Assembly: GCA_946122785.1 (NCBI GenBank)
Contig: CAMGYJ010000002.1
Coordinates: 26,696,492 to 26,760,491 of the forward strand
Direction: 5' to 3'
DNA length: 64,000 nucleotides
Source: Linum tenue
Lineage: Eukaryota > Streptophyta > Magnoliopsida > Malpighiales > Linaceae
The position numbers were made by a program, and so were the translations under genes. Positions 22,213-33,739 of this stretch are shown here, piece by piece; the stretch's first letter is position 1, and each line of letters starts with the position of its first letter. The notes beneath the pieces were generated by a model, which saw nothing but the letters and a program-made list of their open reading frames with translations, made no database searches and had not been told where the DNA came from.

Positions 22213-22924
22213 GGCGTTTACAGGAACTGGGCTGAATGGGGGAAAAGTATGATCACCTGAACTTCAAGAAGTGGTGGTGGCATTACTCCAGTAATTGCCC
22301 CATCGATACACAACCCATGCTTGCTAACACTCCATAGTTGATAAGGTAAAGCTTTGTGAGAGTTTCCTTGGTCCTCTGGGTCTCTCTTTCTTGAACTGTC
22401 ATCCCAAAACCGGGTATTCACATTTTGAAACCAATCTCTAAGCAATTCCTTCAGCGTTCAATTAACCAACCATGGAACGAGTAAACAATTCATATTCTGG
22501 TCATCATTCAACAAGGAAAAGAACAACCTTTTGTCCTCCAAGCATACATAGACACACATTACATACCTGAATGACAGTGCCATCGAAACGAGCAATAACT
22601 CCTGGCATAACAATGGAAACCTCCTCTGCTAGAGATGTATCACTCATCATATCTTTCTTAGTTCCCCGGACCCTTAATTTGAAAATCCGCCCAGGATAGA
22701 CCAACTGCAGCAAAGCACCGCCAATTTTTTTCAATCCCAAACACCAAAATGCTGTACTGGAAGAAGATCAGAACAATTTGCAAAAGGCTCAGCAGCGATT
22801 GCGTATAGAGTGCGCAGAGAAGGTTGGGATTGTCAAACAGCTATCCTTCCTTTCCAGCCCCTAGATCGTCGAGCTCCCTGCAAGCTATACTACCCACTTC
22901 CCTGGTGTGGCTCCGCCTCGACAT

Positions 22925-25619
22925 GGCCGGGAACCGACTACGCCGAATTCCAGAATATACAGAGTTTATATTGGATAGGGGAATTCAAACGGAGCTGCAG
23001 CTGGATGCAGTTCGATTGGAGAGAAGAAAATGAGATTGAATCGTTCGATTGGCGTTGTTTTCCTGCTCAAACCTAAGAATGTTGCGATCAGGCAACCGAC
23101 AGAGGAAAGCAGGGCAGTTTTGATGACACTACGATGAAAAATTATTGTCTATCTACAATCTACAAAATAGATATTGGTTGGAATTCTCTCATTTCAAATG
23201 TTGTGTCCTCATAATGATTTTAGAAAGGTCATTTTGGTCATTGTACTCGGTTCATGTTTGGTCACTTGAATGAAAAAAGAGCATTATAATTTATAATCAA
23301 CTAAGTTGAACCACATATACAATTTATTATTTAATGTTTGAATCAATGTTACTTGAGTTCCGATTTCACAATTACCCCTTTCTATAAGATATAATAATTT
23401 CAGGTAAAAATACATTTCCTACTTGGTTGAAGAAGCTCTTTCTATAAGATATATTCAATGTTTTAAGATTTTCTATTTCAAATTTCGTGAAGCGAGAGTG
23501 AAAGTAGGAAGAGTATTTTTGTCATCACAATTATGATCTACTTCATAATATCAAGATTTGAACCATGGTCTCTTCAAACAAAAACAATAATCACAACCAA
23601 TTACACTAAACAAATTTGTTTTTATCCTCATAGATTGTAAACATGCACTAAGCGAAGATTTGAAAAGCAGAGGACTGTTCACGGTTAGCTAGCCTATTAA
23701 ATCTTCTGAAAAGCAAAGTTTAACACGTGATTTATAATTTTTATAACCTATAAAATGACAGGTAATCTTAAAATTGCAACACAAATTTCATTGCTTGAAA
23801 TATTCCATATCGAACTATAGTATTGAATATGCAAACGCGATGTAGAATTCTATAAATTAATATGAATTTTCAGAACTAATACGAAACAATAATATTTTGT
23901 ACAAACTATAGGTGACTGGTTATCTAAAATTTTAGTCTGGTTAACTGCTAAACGTTAAACTCTTGCTAGTCGGGCATGAATGGACCCAATAACAATGAGA
24001 TGATATCGAGTTTAATGTGATGTTCGTTTCGTCAGTTTTAGATCGGATGTGTTGATCAATTTATAGGGCATTAACATATAAATGAGTTATAATTAACCTC
24101 CGTATACAATTTTTACTCTTTATAATAATTAATAAATCTTAATATTTGTGATGTTTGAAATATTTTATGTATGATTTAGAAGTATAATTATTATTTGTTA
24201 CATCCGTTGTAGTTTTTTCAAATGTAGTATTTCATCGAGTAGTCTAATCGAATACTGGGTGCATTTATGACTATTTTTATCTTGGTTTTGTGAATAGGTA
24301 GAAACTTAATTATTACAATGCATATAATTATACCTAGACACATGGTCGATCTCACCATGAAGACAATGTATATGGATCGGTCATGTACAAGCATGAATGC
24401 TTCATGGGTCGTACCAGACTTAAACTTCAAGGGCTCGCACACAAGTTCGAGCACCACACAGTCTATATTAGTGAACTCATGTGTTTATGGAGAAATGCGC
24501 CATTTGATAAAAATAAAACAATATAATCTAAACATAACATGTAAAATTTGAACTAATGAGTAGTTTTTCACATCAACGTGTGACGGCTCATGTTCTAAAA
24601 GGTTTATAAAATACATTCATTGTTTATTTTGAGACTCAAACCTTTTTCAATATATACAACTAAAAATTCATTTATAAATTCATTCTTGATTAACTAATAG
24701 CTGAAAAGTCTTTTTTACGGCTTGAAGTAATAACAAACAACGTCAACAATAGTTTTAGAAGCAAGTAAAGTGAAGAAGAAATTGGTATTTAAACTCATAT
24801 ATAATTTGTTTGAATAGAATATTGCATATTGAATTGAGAGTATTGAACATTTTGGAAGCGATATATAATTCTTAAATTAGTTTAAATTTTCAATCCGGTT
24901 GACCAATAGCCTTAGATCTTTTGCTAATCTGACATGGATCCAATAATTATAAGATGAGATTTAGTTTGATATAGTGTCGGTTCAAAACCATTTTTATGTG
25001 TAATGAATTTGTACGACAAATACATGTAAAGTGAAGATGAACATGATTATGCATTTTGATTCTTTATATAAATACAATGGTTTAAGACTTTAAGCGATAA
25101 ACTAACTATACACTCACTCGATTGGTTTAACGAGTTATGCTTTTTATCACTTTTAATAATTAGTTTATTCACAAGCTATTAATCTACTATGCTTCGTCGA
25201 TGAATAAGCGACCATCTATTCTCCAGGTTTCAGGTGCTCTGATTCACACTATCGACTGTGAATGGAGAAGAAGCATTTCGAACGCAAAATTGGAGAAGTA
25301 ATTGGGTTGTTTCTAGGTTTCTCTCGATTCCAAACGGTGAGAAGAAAGAGGAAGGGAAAAGGGGGAGAGTTGTGAGACACAAAGCTAGGAGAGAGAGAGA
25401 GAGAGAGAGAGATGGAAGAACAAATGGAAAAACAAAGAGGAAGACAAATAAAGAGTGAGAGGACACATTTAAAAGAGGAGGAAAATGAGGTCGTGTGAAA
25501 TCATTGTCCTTCTGCTTTGATTAGTAGATATTCTTGGCTCTATTATGTTGAGTTTTGATTTATTTTAGGAGATGACATTATATTTGACATATTTTTTATA
25601 TTTTAATTTAAAATACTAA
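22925..25619. other. AT-rich intergenic DNA with a GA microsatellite
   Basis: No gene recognised. 22925-23150 probably held the promoter of the dead Rab3GAP-like gene. A (GA)n repeat lies at about 25389-25412, inside a purine-rich stretch. The rest is low-complexity AT-rich DNA. Confidence 0.4.
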
Positions 25620-25621
25620 AT

Positions 25622-28600
25622 CTTTTTTTTTTTTTTGACAAAAGATAATCAGATATATTGATTCACAAGAGATAGGATTACATCCTGGAACAAAGCCAGG
25701 TCTGAAAGTTGAAAAAGCGACAAGTAGACGGGTACAAAGCAAGGGCCTTTCTAGCCACAACATGGGCTACCCTATTGTTCCTCCGTCCTACAAAGCGCAC
25801 CCTAAACCCCGGATAAAGCACCATACAATCTCGAATTTCTTCCAAAACCATCCCAATCCTACTATCCCCAGTATCTGCTTGGTTGATCTTGTCAATAATG
25901 ACCTTGGCATCTCCTTCAAACCTCATCTCCTGGTACCCCTGGGAAACACACCACAAGACTGCTTCACGAAGAACAAGCGCTTCCACAACCAGAGGATCAT
26001 CAATTACTCCAAACTGAACACCCTGGGCTCGAAAGACCGCCCTATGCGAATCCAGAAGCACCATACCACCAGCCGAATGGGACCCTGCCTTCGTAGCCCC
26101 ATCCCACATACAAACCATCAGGGATTCATCATCCTGACCCGGAGTATGGGCAGTGGGGCGAAGACCCTCAACCCTGTCTACTGGCACCCGCGCCCATTCC
26201 TCACATTGCTGTTGCCATTGGCGCATCAAGGCCGGGAACCCAAACTGCTTGCCTTCGAAGACAACCCAGTTCCGCGACTTCCAAATCCGCCAAAGCACCG
26301 CAACCACAGCCATGATCATCGAAGGGTGACGGAGTAAGGCAAACAGCCGTTTGAGAAACAGAGGGAAAGTATGACGTGGCAAACCTTGCCCAACATGTTC
26401 CAACCCTGATAAATCCCATACAGCCCTGGCCACTGGACAATCCAGAAAGAGATGTTCCATAGTCTCCTTCGCTTCCCAGCAAACTGGACAGCGAGGAAGG
26501 ACACACTTTTCTCAATGAGGCCCTCCGTGGTAGGTAAGATACGATTCAGAATCTGCCAAACAAACACCTTTAACTTCGGGGGAATGTTCGAATCCCACAG
26601 CCAAACCCAACTAGCCTTATCCATCCAACTCACCGTGGCTCTCCATCCCCCACTCCTTTTATCCAGATCCACCGCCAGGTGATAAGCAGACTTCACAGAA
26701 AATTCTCCCTCCGATGTGCAATGCCAAATAAGCTTGTCTTCCATGTTCCGGCGCGGCAGAGGGATCGACTGAATCACACGACAGGTTGGCGGATCAAACC
26801 ATTGCCGCAGCTTAGCCTCACACCACCCCCCCCCCCACCCGGGACTAAGACCTCTGCCACTACAGGTTCACCCTCTTCCGGGAGCACCTGAGGGTTATGC
26901 ACAGGCTTATCAGGATGCAGCCGAGGAATCCAATTGAGGAAAGCAAAGGCGCTGACTCTCCATTACCAATTTGCCAACGAAGCCCTTGCTCAAGCAGCTG
27001 TCTCCCATAGAGAACACTCTGCCACCCCCAGGAAGGACGCGAGCGCGCTTGAGCCTGGAGAAACGTCCCCCTAGGGAAATATTTTCCTTTATAAACTTGA
27101 GCCAGCAAGGATTGGGGATCTTGGAGAATTCGCCAGCCAATTTTCGCCAAAAGAGCCTGATTAAATTGTTCAAACCGACGAAAACCCAACCCCCCATCGT
27201 GCTTGCTTCTGCACATATTCCGCCAGGACATCCAATGAATCCTCGACTGACCCTCCGTCACACTCCACCAGAACCGTGCAACATGCTTATCAAGGAGCCG
27301 GCAGAGCGATAAGGGCAGCCGGAAGCAAGACATAACATGCAAAGGCAAAGCGAGAGCAACCGATTTGATCAGGGTCTCCTTAGCTGCCCAAGACAACGTA
27401 CGTTGCTTCCATCCTTTTAACTTTTCCAGCAACTTCTCCTCCAGATAACGGAAGGTAGCCATCTTCGAACGAGCAATCAGAGTCGGTAGTCCCAGGTATT
27501 TGTCTTGAACCCCTACCGCTCCCACCCCCAGAACCGCGGCCAGAAATTCCTGGTCAGCGGGGATAATGTTTTTACTAAAACAAACCGCAGATTTATCCAG
27601 ATTAACCCGCTGGCCGCTCAGCTCCTCATAATCATTTAAAACTTCAATCAAATTCTCACATTCCTGGAGGTTTCCTCGAAGGAACAGATAAGAATCGTCC
27701 GCAAAGAATAAATGAGAAATCCGAGGCGCTTGAGGAGCCACCTTGACCCCTTCCAACCTTTTCTCCGCAATTGCTTTCCGAAGAATAGCAGCAAACCCTT
27801 CCGTACACAGCACAAACAGCAAGGGTGACAGAGGATCCCCTTGTCGGAGCCCCCGGGAGGGCGAGAAGTAGCCCGATGGGGCTCCATTCATTAAGATTGA
27901 GAACGAAGTAGACCGAAGACATTCATGAACCCAACCAATCCAAACCGAATTGAAACCCATTTTCTCCAGGACTGCAAGCAAGAAGGACCATTCAACTCTG
28001 TCATAGGCCTTTTCCATGTCAACCTTTAGAGCCATGTATCCTTTCTTACCACGAGTCTTGATTTTTAAATAGTGCATCAATTCATGACCAACCAAGATAT
28101 TTTCAATGATTTGCCTTTCACGAATGAAAGCATTTTGCCCAGCCGAGATAATGCTCGGGAGAATATCAGCAAGCCTAGCAGTCATGATCTTCGTGATTAT
28201 CTTGTACACAAATTGGCATAGACTGATGGGTCGCAGTTGTCGCAGTTGTCGCATGTTCTCCACATTGTCTACCTTGGGTATCAATGTAATCCACGTATGA
28301 TTGAAGCTTCGGAGCATTTTGCCTGAAGCAAAGAAAGAACAAACAGCCTCAATCACCGAGTCCCCTACTATATCCCAATATGCTTTGAAAAACTTTCCCG
28401 TGAAACCATCCGAGCCTGGGGCCTGCTTGGAACCCATTTTAAACACTGTTTGACGGACTTCTTGGGGCAGAACCTCCGCCGTAAGCATATCATTCATCTC
28501 CTGTGTTACATTGCTATCAATTGGAAGCTCTGCCACCCTCTCAGCCATATTCTGCACATTATTCTCCGACGTGAACAGATGTTGATAGAACTGGCAGGCG

Positions 28601-29150
28601 ACATCGGCTTTTCCTTTCTCCTCAGTAACCCACTCATTATTCTCATTAAAGAGTCCAGCCACATGGTTCCGTTTCCGGCGAGTTCTTGTGACCGTGTGGA
28701 AATAGGAGGTGTTTTTATCACCTTTCTTCAACCAGTGTACCCTAGACTTCTGTTGCCAGTATTCCTCCTCAGCGTCCCACTGGCGAGCCAGATCTGCCTC
28801 TAAAATTCTAACCTCCTCCCAATTAATTGGATGCTGGGCCTTGATATGCTCAATTTCGACTTGGAGAGTCTTGATATTACGAAGAGAATTGGTTGTCCCA
28901 GCCCTGCTCCAATCATAGAGGAGGTGTCTCACACGCTTGAGTCTCTCCCAGAGCTGGAACATCGGGGAACCCGAAATATGCTCATGCCAAACATACTGGA
29001 CCATAGCCCTTACTTCTGGGTTCTCCGCCCACCTGGCATCAAACCGGAACAAAGGCCTACACTGACGAACGAAGGGTTTATCAGCCAGGAGTAGAGCCCG
29101 ATGGTCCGAGCCAAGGTCAGTACAATGCTTAACCAGGGTCAATATTATCA
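25622..29150 (-). mobile_element. L1-type LINE, 5'-truncated, - strand
   Basis: The 3' end on the + strand is a T-run (25622-25636, the poly-A tail) followed by gacaaaagataatcagatat. Coding sequence extends leftward in element sense to about 29150, where the endonuclease domain is cut off: only its final LGSDHRALLL remains. The usual 5' UTR, ORF1 and most of the endonuclease are missing, as expected for a 5'-truncated L1. No target duplication was found by eye. Confidence 0.88.
25678..29150 (-). pseudogene. LINE ORF2: reverse transcriptase, zf-RVT and RNase H, frameshifted
   Basis: In order: the end of the endonuclease; RT with KAYDRVEWSFL (motif A), GLRQGDPLSPLLF (motif B) and HLFFADDSYLF (catalytic FADD); the YLGLP and GGLGFR regions; zf-RVT (LIWHCTSEGEFSVKSAYHLA, VFVWQILNRILPT); and a C-terminal RNase H (CMWDGATKAGSHSAGGMVLL, FEGDAKVIIDKINQ). 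The long RT frame (29199-26860) loses register near 26950. Further shifts occur at a poly-C run (26824-26836) and near 26510, so at least three indels break it. Reverse transcription would have been primed at the target DNA. The protein is not functional as it stands. Confidence 0.87.
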
Positions 29151-29601
29151 TTTGGAAGATTTTTTCCCTAATACGATTATTATAATTTATGAGATTCAAG
29201 GGGTATTTGATAATGTCAATATTTTAGTTGTTTTTTATTTAAAGTTTGTATTGAAAGATCGTACGTACCGGCGGTTAGACCATGAAACTTCACATCATAG
29301 GCTAAATCGATAGGTGATATTTAACAATATGAAACGGTTGAACGACAATTAAATGATGACTTCACTATAAATTACTCTACTACCAACTTTTTCGATACGA
29401 TTTTACAATCCTTTGGTTCAAACTATTCTTTTACACGGTTGGAAACAAACGTTTTAAGGCACATTTTGAACTATCTATTGCAAAAAAGCATAAGCAGTTA
29501 GCGATAATGAGAATATGCGATTATATGGTTTAATTAAGTAATGAATGAAAATTAGTTATATTTTTTTCATTCAATAATTATATGTAATGTTTATAGAGAG
29601 A
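29151..29601. other. Intergenic DNA with a diverged MITE relative
   Basis: At ~29255-29440 the pattern cgtaccggcggttagaccatgaaac...ggtgatatttaacaatatgaaacggttgaac...ccaactttttcgatacgatttt follows the interior of the MITE at 1545-1742 but with weak ends. It is probably an old copy of that family. Confidence 0.45.
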
Positions 29602-30973
29602 GGATCTGGTGACTAAGGGGGGGGGTGCTTAGTCACTTGACTAAGCACCTCCCAGCCCTTAGATCTGGACACATCAATCTGATGGTTAAAAAGTGGGAAG
29701 AGTTATTTAATTAATGACAGGGGTAGTTTGGGTATTATGAAAAGTTACGAAGTATACAAACCGGACTTACAATCAGTACAAACCATACAAACATACGAAC
29801 AGTACAAACTAGAGCGACAAAACATACAAACAGATTTACAAACATTACAAACATATGAACTGTACAAAAAATACAAACTAGACCGACAAACAATACAAAC
29901 CATACAAAAAAAAAACAACCAGGTTGACTTTGGAGGCTCCATCCCTATATAGAGGGCTCCTTCCCAAAGTCAACCCGGGTGTTTTTTAGACATACAAACA
30001 TGGTGGGCAAAAATGACAAACTAGACCAAAAATTCATACAAACTGGAAAATATCCGGGTTGACTTTGGAGGCTTCATCCCTATATAGAGGGCTCCGTCTC
30101 AAAGTCAACCCGATTGTTTTTTAGACATACAAACATTACGAACATGGTGGACAAAAATGACAAACTAGACGGACAATCCATACGAACTGGAAAAAACACC
30201 CGGGTTGACTTTGGAGACTCCATCCCTATATAGAGGAGTTCCATTCAAAATTTAACCAGGTTGTTTTTTAGACATAAAAAATATTACAAACATGGTTGAC
30301 AAAAATGATAAACATGGTGCACAAAAATAACAAAGTTTACAAACATTACAAAAATAACCGACAAACATTACAAAATAACAAAGCATACAAACATTACAAA
30401 ATAAATGGACAAACAGTACAAAGCATACTAACCGTAAAAAATGTCACTAAAAATGACAAATAATACAAACCGAATCTATACAAACATTACAAAATAGGTC
30501 AGCAAACATCACAAATCCAACACTATCGCCGGGAAATTTCCTCCAGTCACCGGAAAACTCTCTATCTCCCTCCCCGCGCCAACAAATAATTCCCATCCCA
30601 AATAATTTCCATCAACTCTCTCTCTCTCCACAGGAACCGAGGGTTCTCTCTCTACAAAAAAATGGTGGAAGGGGAATATATTTCCCAGGAACCAAGGGTT
30701 CTCTCTGGGACAAAAAAAATGGACGGCATATATGGTGGCCGCCGGAAATCCTGGACGGCGGGAGTACGCCGGGAAATTTTGGTCGGCAGCGGGGAGGACA
30801 AGACGTGTCGCCGTTTTTTAATTATTAAAATATAAAATAATCATGAAGCATGCAATTACTTCATTACTTTTCATTAAATTGAATTAATTGGAGCCATTAG
30901 ATTTTAATGAGGTTGAAGGGTTGAGATCGGCTTAGGCAAGTGACTAAGGGACCCCCCCTTAGTCACCTGATCT
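29602..30973. mobile_element. Non-autonomous DNA element with terminal hairpins (family member E)
   Basis: The left end GGATCTGGTGACTAAGGGGG is followed at once by a hairpin ggtgcttagtcacttgacta + agcacc. The right end in reverse complement is AGATCAGGTGACTAAGGGGG, followed by its own hairpin (cccttagtcacttgcctaag). Inside are an array of acaaacattacaaa motifs and three copies of an inverted-repeat unit (29925-30260). No protein-coding gene is seen. No target duplication was resolved. Confidence 0.68.
29925..30260. repeat. Three tandem copies of a hairpin unit inside element E
   Basis: Each unit carries ggttgactttggaggctcca, then tccctatatagag, then ggctcc..caaagtcaacc. The arms GGTTGACTTTGG and CCAAAGTCAACC are complementary, and the loop holds the near-palindrome ccctatataggg. 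The unit recurs about every 120-125 bp; the third copy is decayed in its right arm. Confidence 0.75.
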
Positions 30974-31136
30974 TAGCCCTATTATATTTTTTTTCTCTTT
31001 TCATGGAGGTCTAAACACATTATGCATAAGTGGATCACTTTAAAAAATGTTATGTGCATAACTAAGATAGAAAACAATCATTTCATGCATTTCAAATTAT
31101 CTATTATATCCATTATTATATACCATATTTCTCGAC

Positions 31137-31173
31137 AAAATTCTTCCGGCCAACGGGCCGGGCCTTGTGCTAG
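31137..31173 (+). mobile_element. Helitron 3' end
   Basis: The hairpin ccggccaacgggccgg is followed by gccttgtgCTAG and a host T, closely resembling the proven Helitron end at 17128-17155. The 5' end (TC.. after A) was not located, so the element's length is unknown. Confidence 0.62.
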
Positions 31174-31677
31174 TAAATACAAGATGGCATACCCCTTTTG
31201 TCACCCTTACAAAAAAAGTAAAAAAAACATTAAAGTCATAAACATTTTTATTTTAAAAAACAGAGTGCTAAAGAAAGCTCTAACCTTAGGAAAAAATCTC
31301 AAAATACACATTTTTAAAAAAAAAAATCACAAAATACATACTTTATAAAATTTATGTGCAATAAAAAAAAACTTTATGATGTTCGGATTGAGGAGCTAAA
31401 AGTTATGGCCTTCCAAAGTTTGGCAAAATCGAAAAATTGCTCGTTCGGGGTAATAAACGACAATTTTTTTAGATGAAGACTTGTTGCAGATTGAAAGATC
31501 TTGAAAAGTTATGTGGAATAAAAAAAATCGCTACAATTGGATAACTGAGCGCAAAGTTACGTTTGTTTGAAGTTTGGGTGTTACGTTTGGCATTCACCGC
31601 GACTGTTAACCGCGGTGATGCATTCACCGCTTTCGTCTGCCGCGGTGAATGCATCCACTGCGGTTGACAGCCGCAGT
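31174..31677. other. Intergenic DNA
   Basis: AT-rich with poly-A runs. Around 31590-31676 there is a small cluster of gcggtgaatgca/ccgcggtga repeats with local dyad symmetry. No gene was seen. Confidence 0.35.
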
Positions 31678-32046
31678 TAGGGGTGTCAGTTAGTGTAGGG
31701 TTCGGTTACCCAAACCAAAACCCAAAAAACATGAAATCCGGAAACCGAAATAACTGGAAGCCGAACCCGAACCTGATAAGGATTTTCGTCTTTCGGTTAC
31801 CCGAAACCCGAAAATTCCTTATCGAGTTCGGGTTTGGTTAAAGCAAAACCGAAACCCGAAAACCCGAATGCCTAAGAATACGGGCTTAGTTCTATCCTCG
31901 GAGGTTTTCAGACGGAACCAGAAAACCGATAAGCAAAACCGAAAAACCCGAAACCCGAAACAAACCCAAACCCGAAAACAGAAAATGTATCTAATCGGGT
32001 CGGTTTTGGGTAAACCCGAAAACCTGAACCCGAATGGACACCCCTA
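31678..32046. mobile_element. hAT-type MITE
   Basis: The left end is TAGGGGTGTCAGTTAG and the right end in reverse complement is TAGGGGTGTCCATTCGGG. Flanking octamers GCCGCAGT and CCTGCAGT match at 6 of 8 bases, consistent with an aged 8-bp TSD. The interior is dominated by cggttacccgaaacccgaaa-type repeats, as in other hAT subterminal regions. Confidence 0.75.
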
Positions 32047-32054
32047 CCTGCAGT

Positions 32055-33282
32055 GATGTCCAAACATGTGTATTTTGGGAATTTTTTTAAAAAACATATG
32101 TATTTTGGGATTTCATCCTTAACCTTATGGGTAGTTTACTTGCCATTCTATTTCTGTTAGCTGCCACAATAGAAAACAAAATTAAAATGAAAACGAAGCT
32201 GTCATTTCCTCGAAAACAAAACCTGAAAAAATCTTGTTTAGTTGAGAATTTTGGTACAAGAATCTAATATTGAGAGCGTGAAAAGAGAGCAGGAGCGTAA
32301 GAGCGAGAGCGGGAGCGAGATCGAGAAGGGAGCGTAAGAGCGTCTATTGTACAAGAATCTAATATTGAGAGCGTGAAAAGAGCGTCATTATATATTATTT
32401 ATAATATATGGTTTATAAACTATTTAATAAGTAATTAGTACCATAATAGCACATAGCAAATTGATTATCTACAAATAAATAAGGAAATGTCAACAGAAAA
32501 TTTCTGCCACATCAGATGGTGCTCTTCATCCCGCATAATTCGGATGGGTATTAACGTATTTGTGCTTGGATTAAAAAAATGGATTTTGTTGCTAAAATCA
32601 TGGGGAAGATATTAGTTGGGGAAAATGTGGAGGAAATGGATGAAATTCTATTACTAGAATATCAGGGAGTGTGGCCACGAAAGAAAGAGAAAGAGAAACC
32701 AATAAAATAAAATTCATTTGCTTAAATGGCAAGATGAAACTACAAAAAGAAAGAAAATAACAACAAAGATAAACATTATCGAAAAATAATAAAAATAGAG
32801 GGAAACGTAAACTACACCAAGATGATGCATAAATGCATCAACATCATTACAATTGTCACCTTCATTAGTTGCGAATATAATGAAAGTAAGATACTAATAT
32901 TGAATTAAGAAGCAAAACTTTATAGATGGTGATAATGAATTGAAAAGCCAGGAAATGAATAATAGAGTTTACGTGATTTTTGCCATGACATACCAATTGA
33001 ACATCAATAAGTGACAATTGTTGGCGGTTTGGAGCTATGTATTTTGTAGATCACGATTTTTCCCCCCCGTAATTGAGACAAATTGCAGGTTTAGTAGCCT
33101 AACTTCGATAAGAGGATGAAACACGGTTGAAAGTAGTATATTTCTATGATGCATTGCAATACGATTTAGAGGAAAGGTAAAATGCGGAGAAAAGGGAGTT
33201 GCTAAAACTGTCGTCAGTATGCAATGGGATGGAAACTTGGGTTGTAATTGGAACTCGGAAGGCCTATTTCTCAGTCACTAAT
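32055..33282. other. Intergenic DNA with a local direct duplication
   Basis: acaagaatctaatattgaga + gcgtgaaaagag occurs at about 32259 and again at about 32350. The two copies are separated by a gagcg-rich low-complexity stretch. Otherwise no gene or repeat was recognised. Confidence 0.45.
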
Positions 33283-33297
33283 TATTGACGAATTGTT

Positions 33298-33355
33298 TTT
33301 TTTTTTTTTGACAAAAGATAATCATAAATTGATTCCAACAAAAAGATAGTTACAA
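33298..33355 (-). mobile_element. 58-bp LINE 3'-end stub with 15-bp TSD
   Basis: A T-run followed by gacaaaagataatcataaat matches the 3' end of the LINE at 25622. The 15-bp direct repeat TATTGACGAATTGTT flanks it (33283-33297 and 33356-33370). This is an extremely 5'-truncated L1 insertion. Confidence 0.85.
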
Positions 33356-33739
33356 TATTGACGAATTGTTATTTCTTTCAATTTCATAAATAAAAATATT
33401 TCACATGAATTAATAAAAAGAAATGTAGATAGAGTAATCCTCAATTAATATTTGAGTGCTTTAGAGAAAAAAGGTGCATTTCGAATTGAAGGCTTTATAT
33501 TGAGTATGCAAATTCTAACCTAAATTTATTATAAGCTATAATAAAACATGAATAATCAAACTAAAATGTTGAAATTATTAATTTAGTTGAAGATGTACTA
33601 ACTAATATATAGACAACGACGTACAAATAAGATATATTTTTTTTAGTTTTCATTTTACTAATTATATAGCTCTAATGAATATCTAAAGTTATTTTATTTG
33701 AAAAAATTAATTATTTTTCTTTTACATTTTTTTCTTTTC

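Larger units (their letters stand above)
13545..22924 (-). pseudogene. Rab3 GTPase-activating protein regulatory (non-catalytic) subunit-like pseudogene
   Basis: Exon remnants on the - strand: ~22924-22745 (ACRELDDLGAGKEG, then stop, LFDNPNLLCAL), 22704-22567 (LVYPGRIFKLRVRGTKKD), 22448-22257, 21891-21825 (TVGEDAVIAAYR), 20029-19880 (PRKGEKLTLSHSGTLAAITD), 14031-13888 (EPVKSDYCLCLAIHAPRKGI) and 13730-13545 (VWQMRTGGRILAVQCGKGSK, ending VLNPSLH). From memory this order matches plant Rab3GAP regulatory-subunit proteins. In animals the subunit pairs with Rab3GAP1 and acts on Rab3/Rab18 in membrane traffic. Breaks: an in-frame TAG at 22843-22841 where homologues have Trp; a segment missing between the first two exons; a 5-bp tandem duplication (AAAAGAAAAG at 21868-21877) that shifts frame; the exon expected after 21825 not found, with a retroelement fragment in that interval; and an apparent extra G before the donor at 19880. 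The last two exons are clean. The locus looks dead, though a duplicate elsewhere is likely. Confidence 0.82.

Noticed and set aside
29728..29952. 74-codon frame with repeated QTIQTYE-type peptide
   Set aside because: It translates the acaaac/atacaaac simple repeat inside a DNA element; not a gene.
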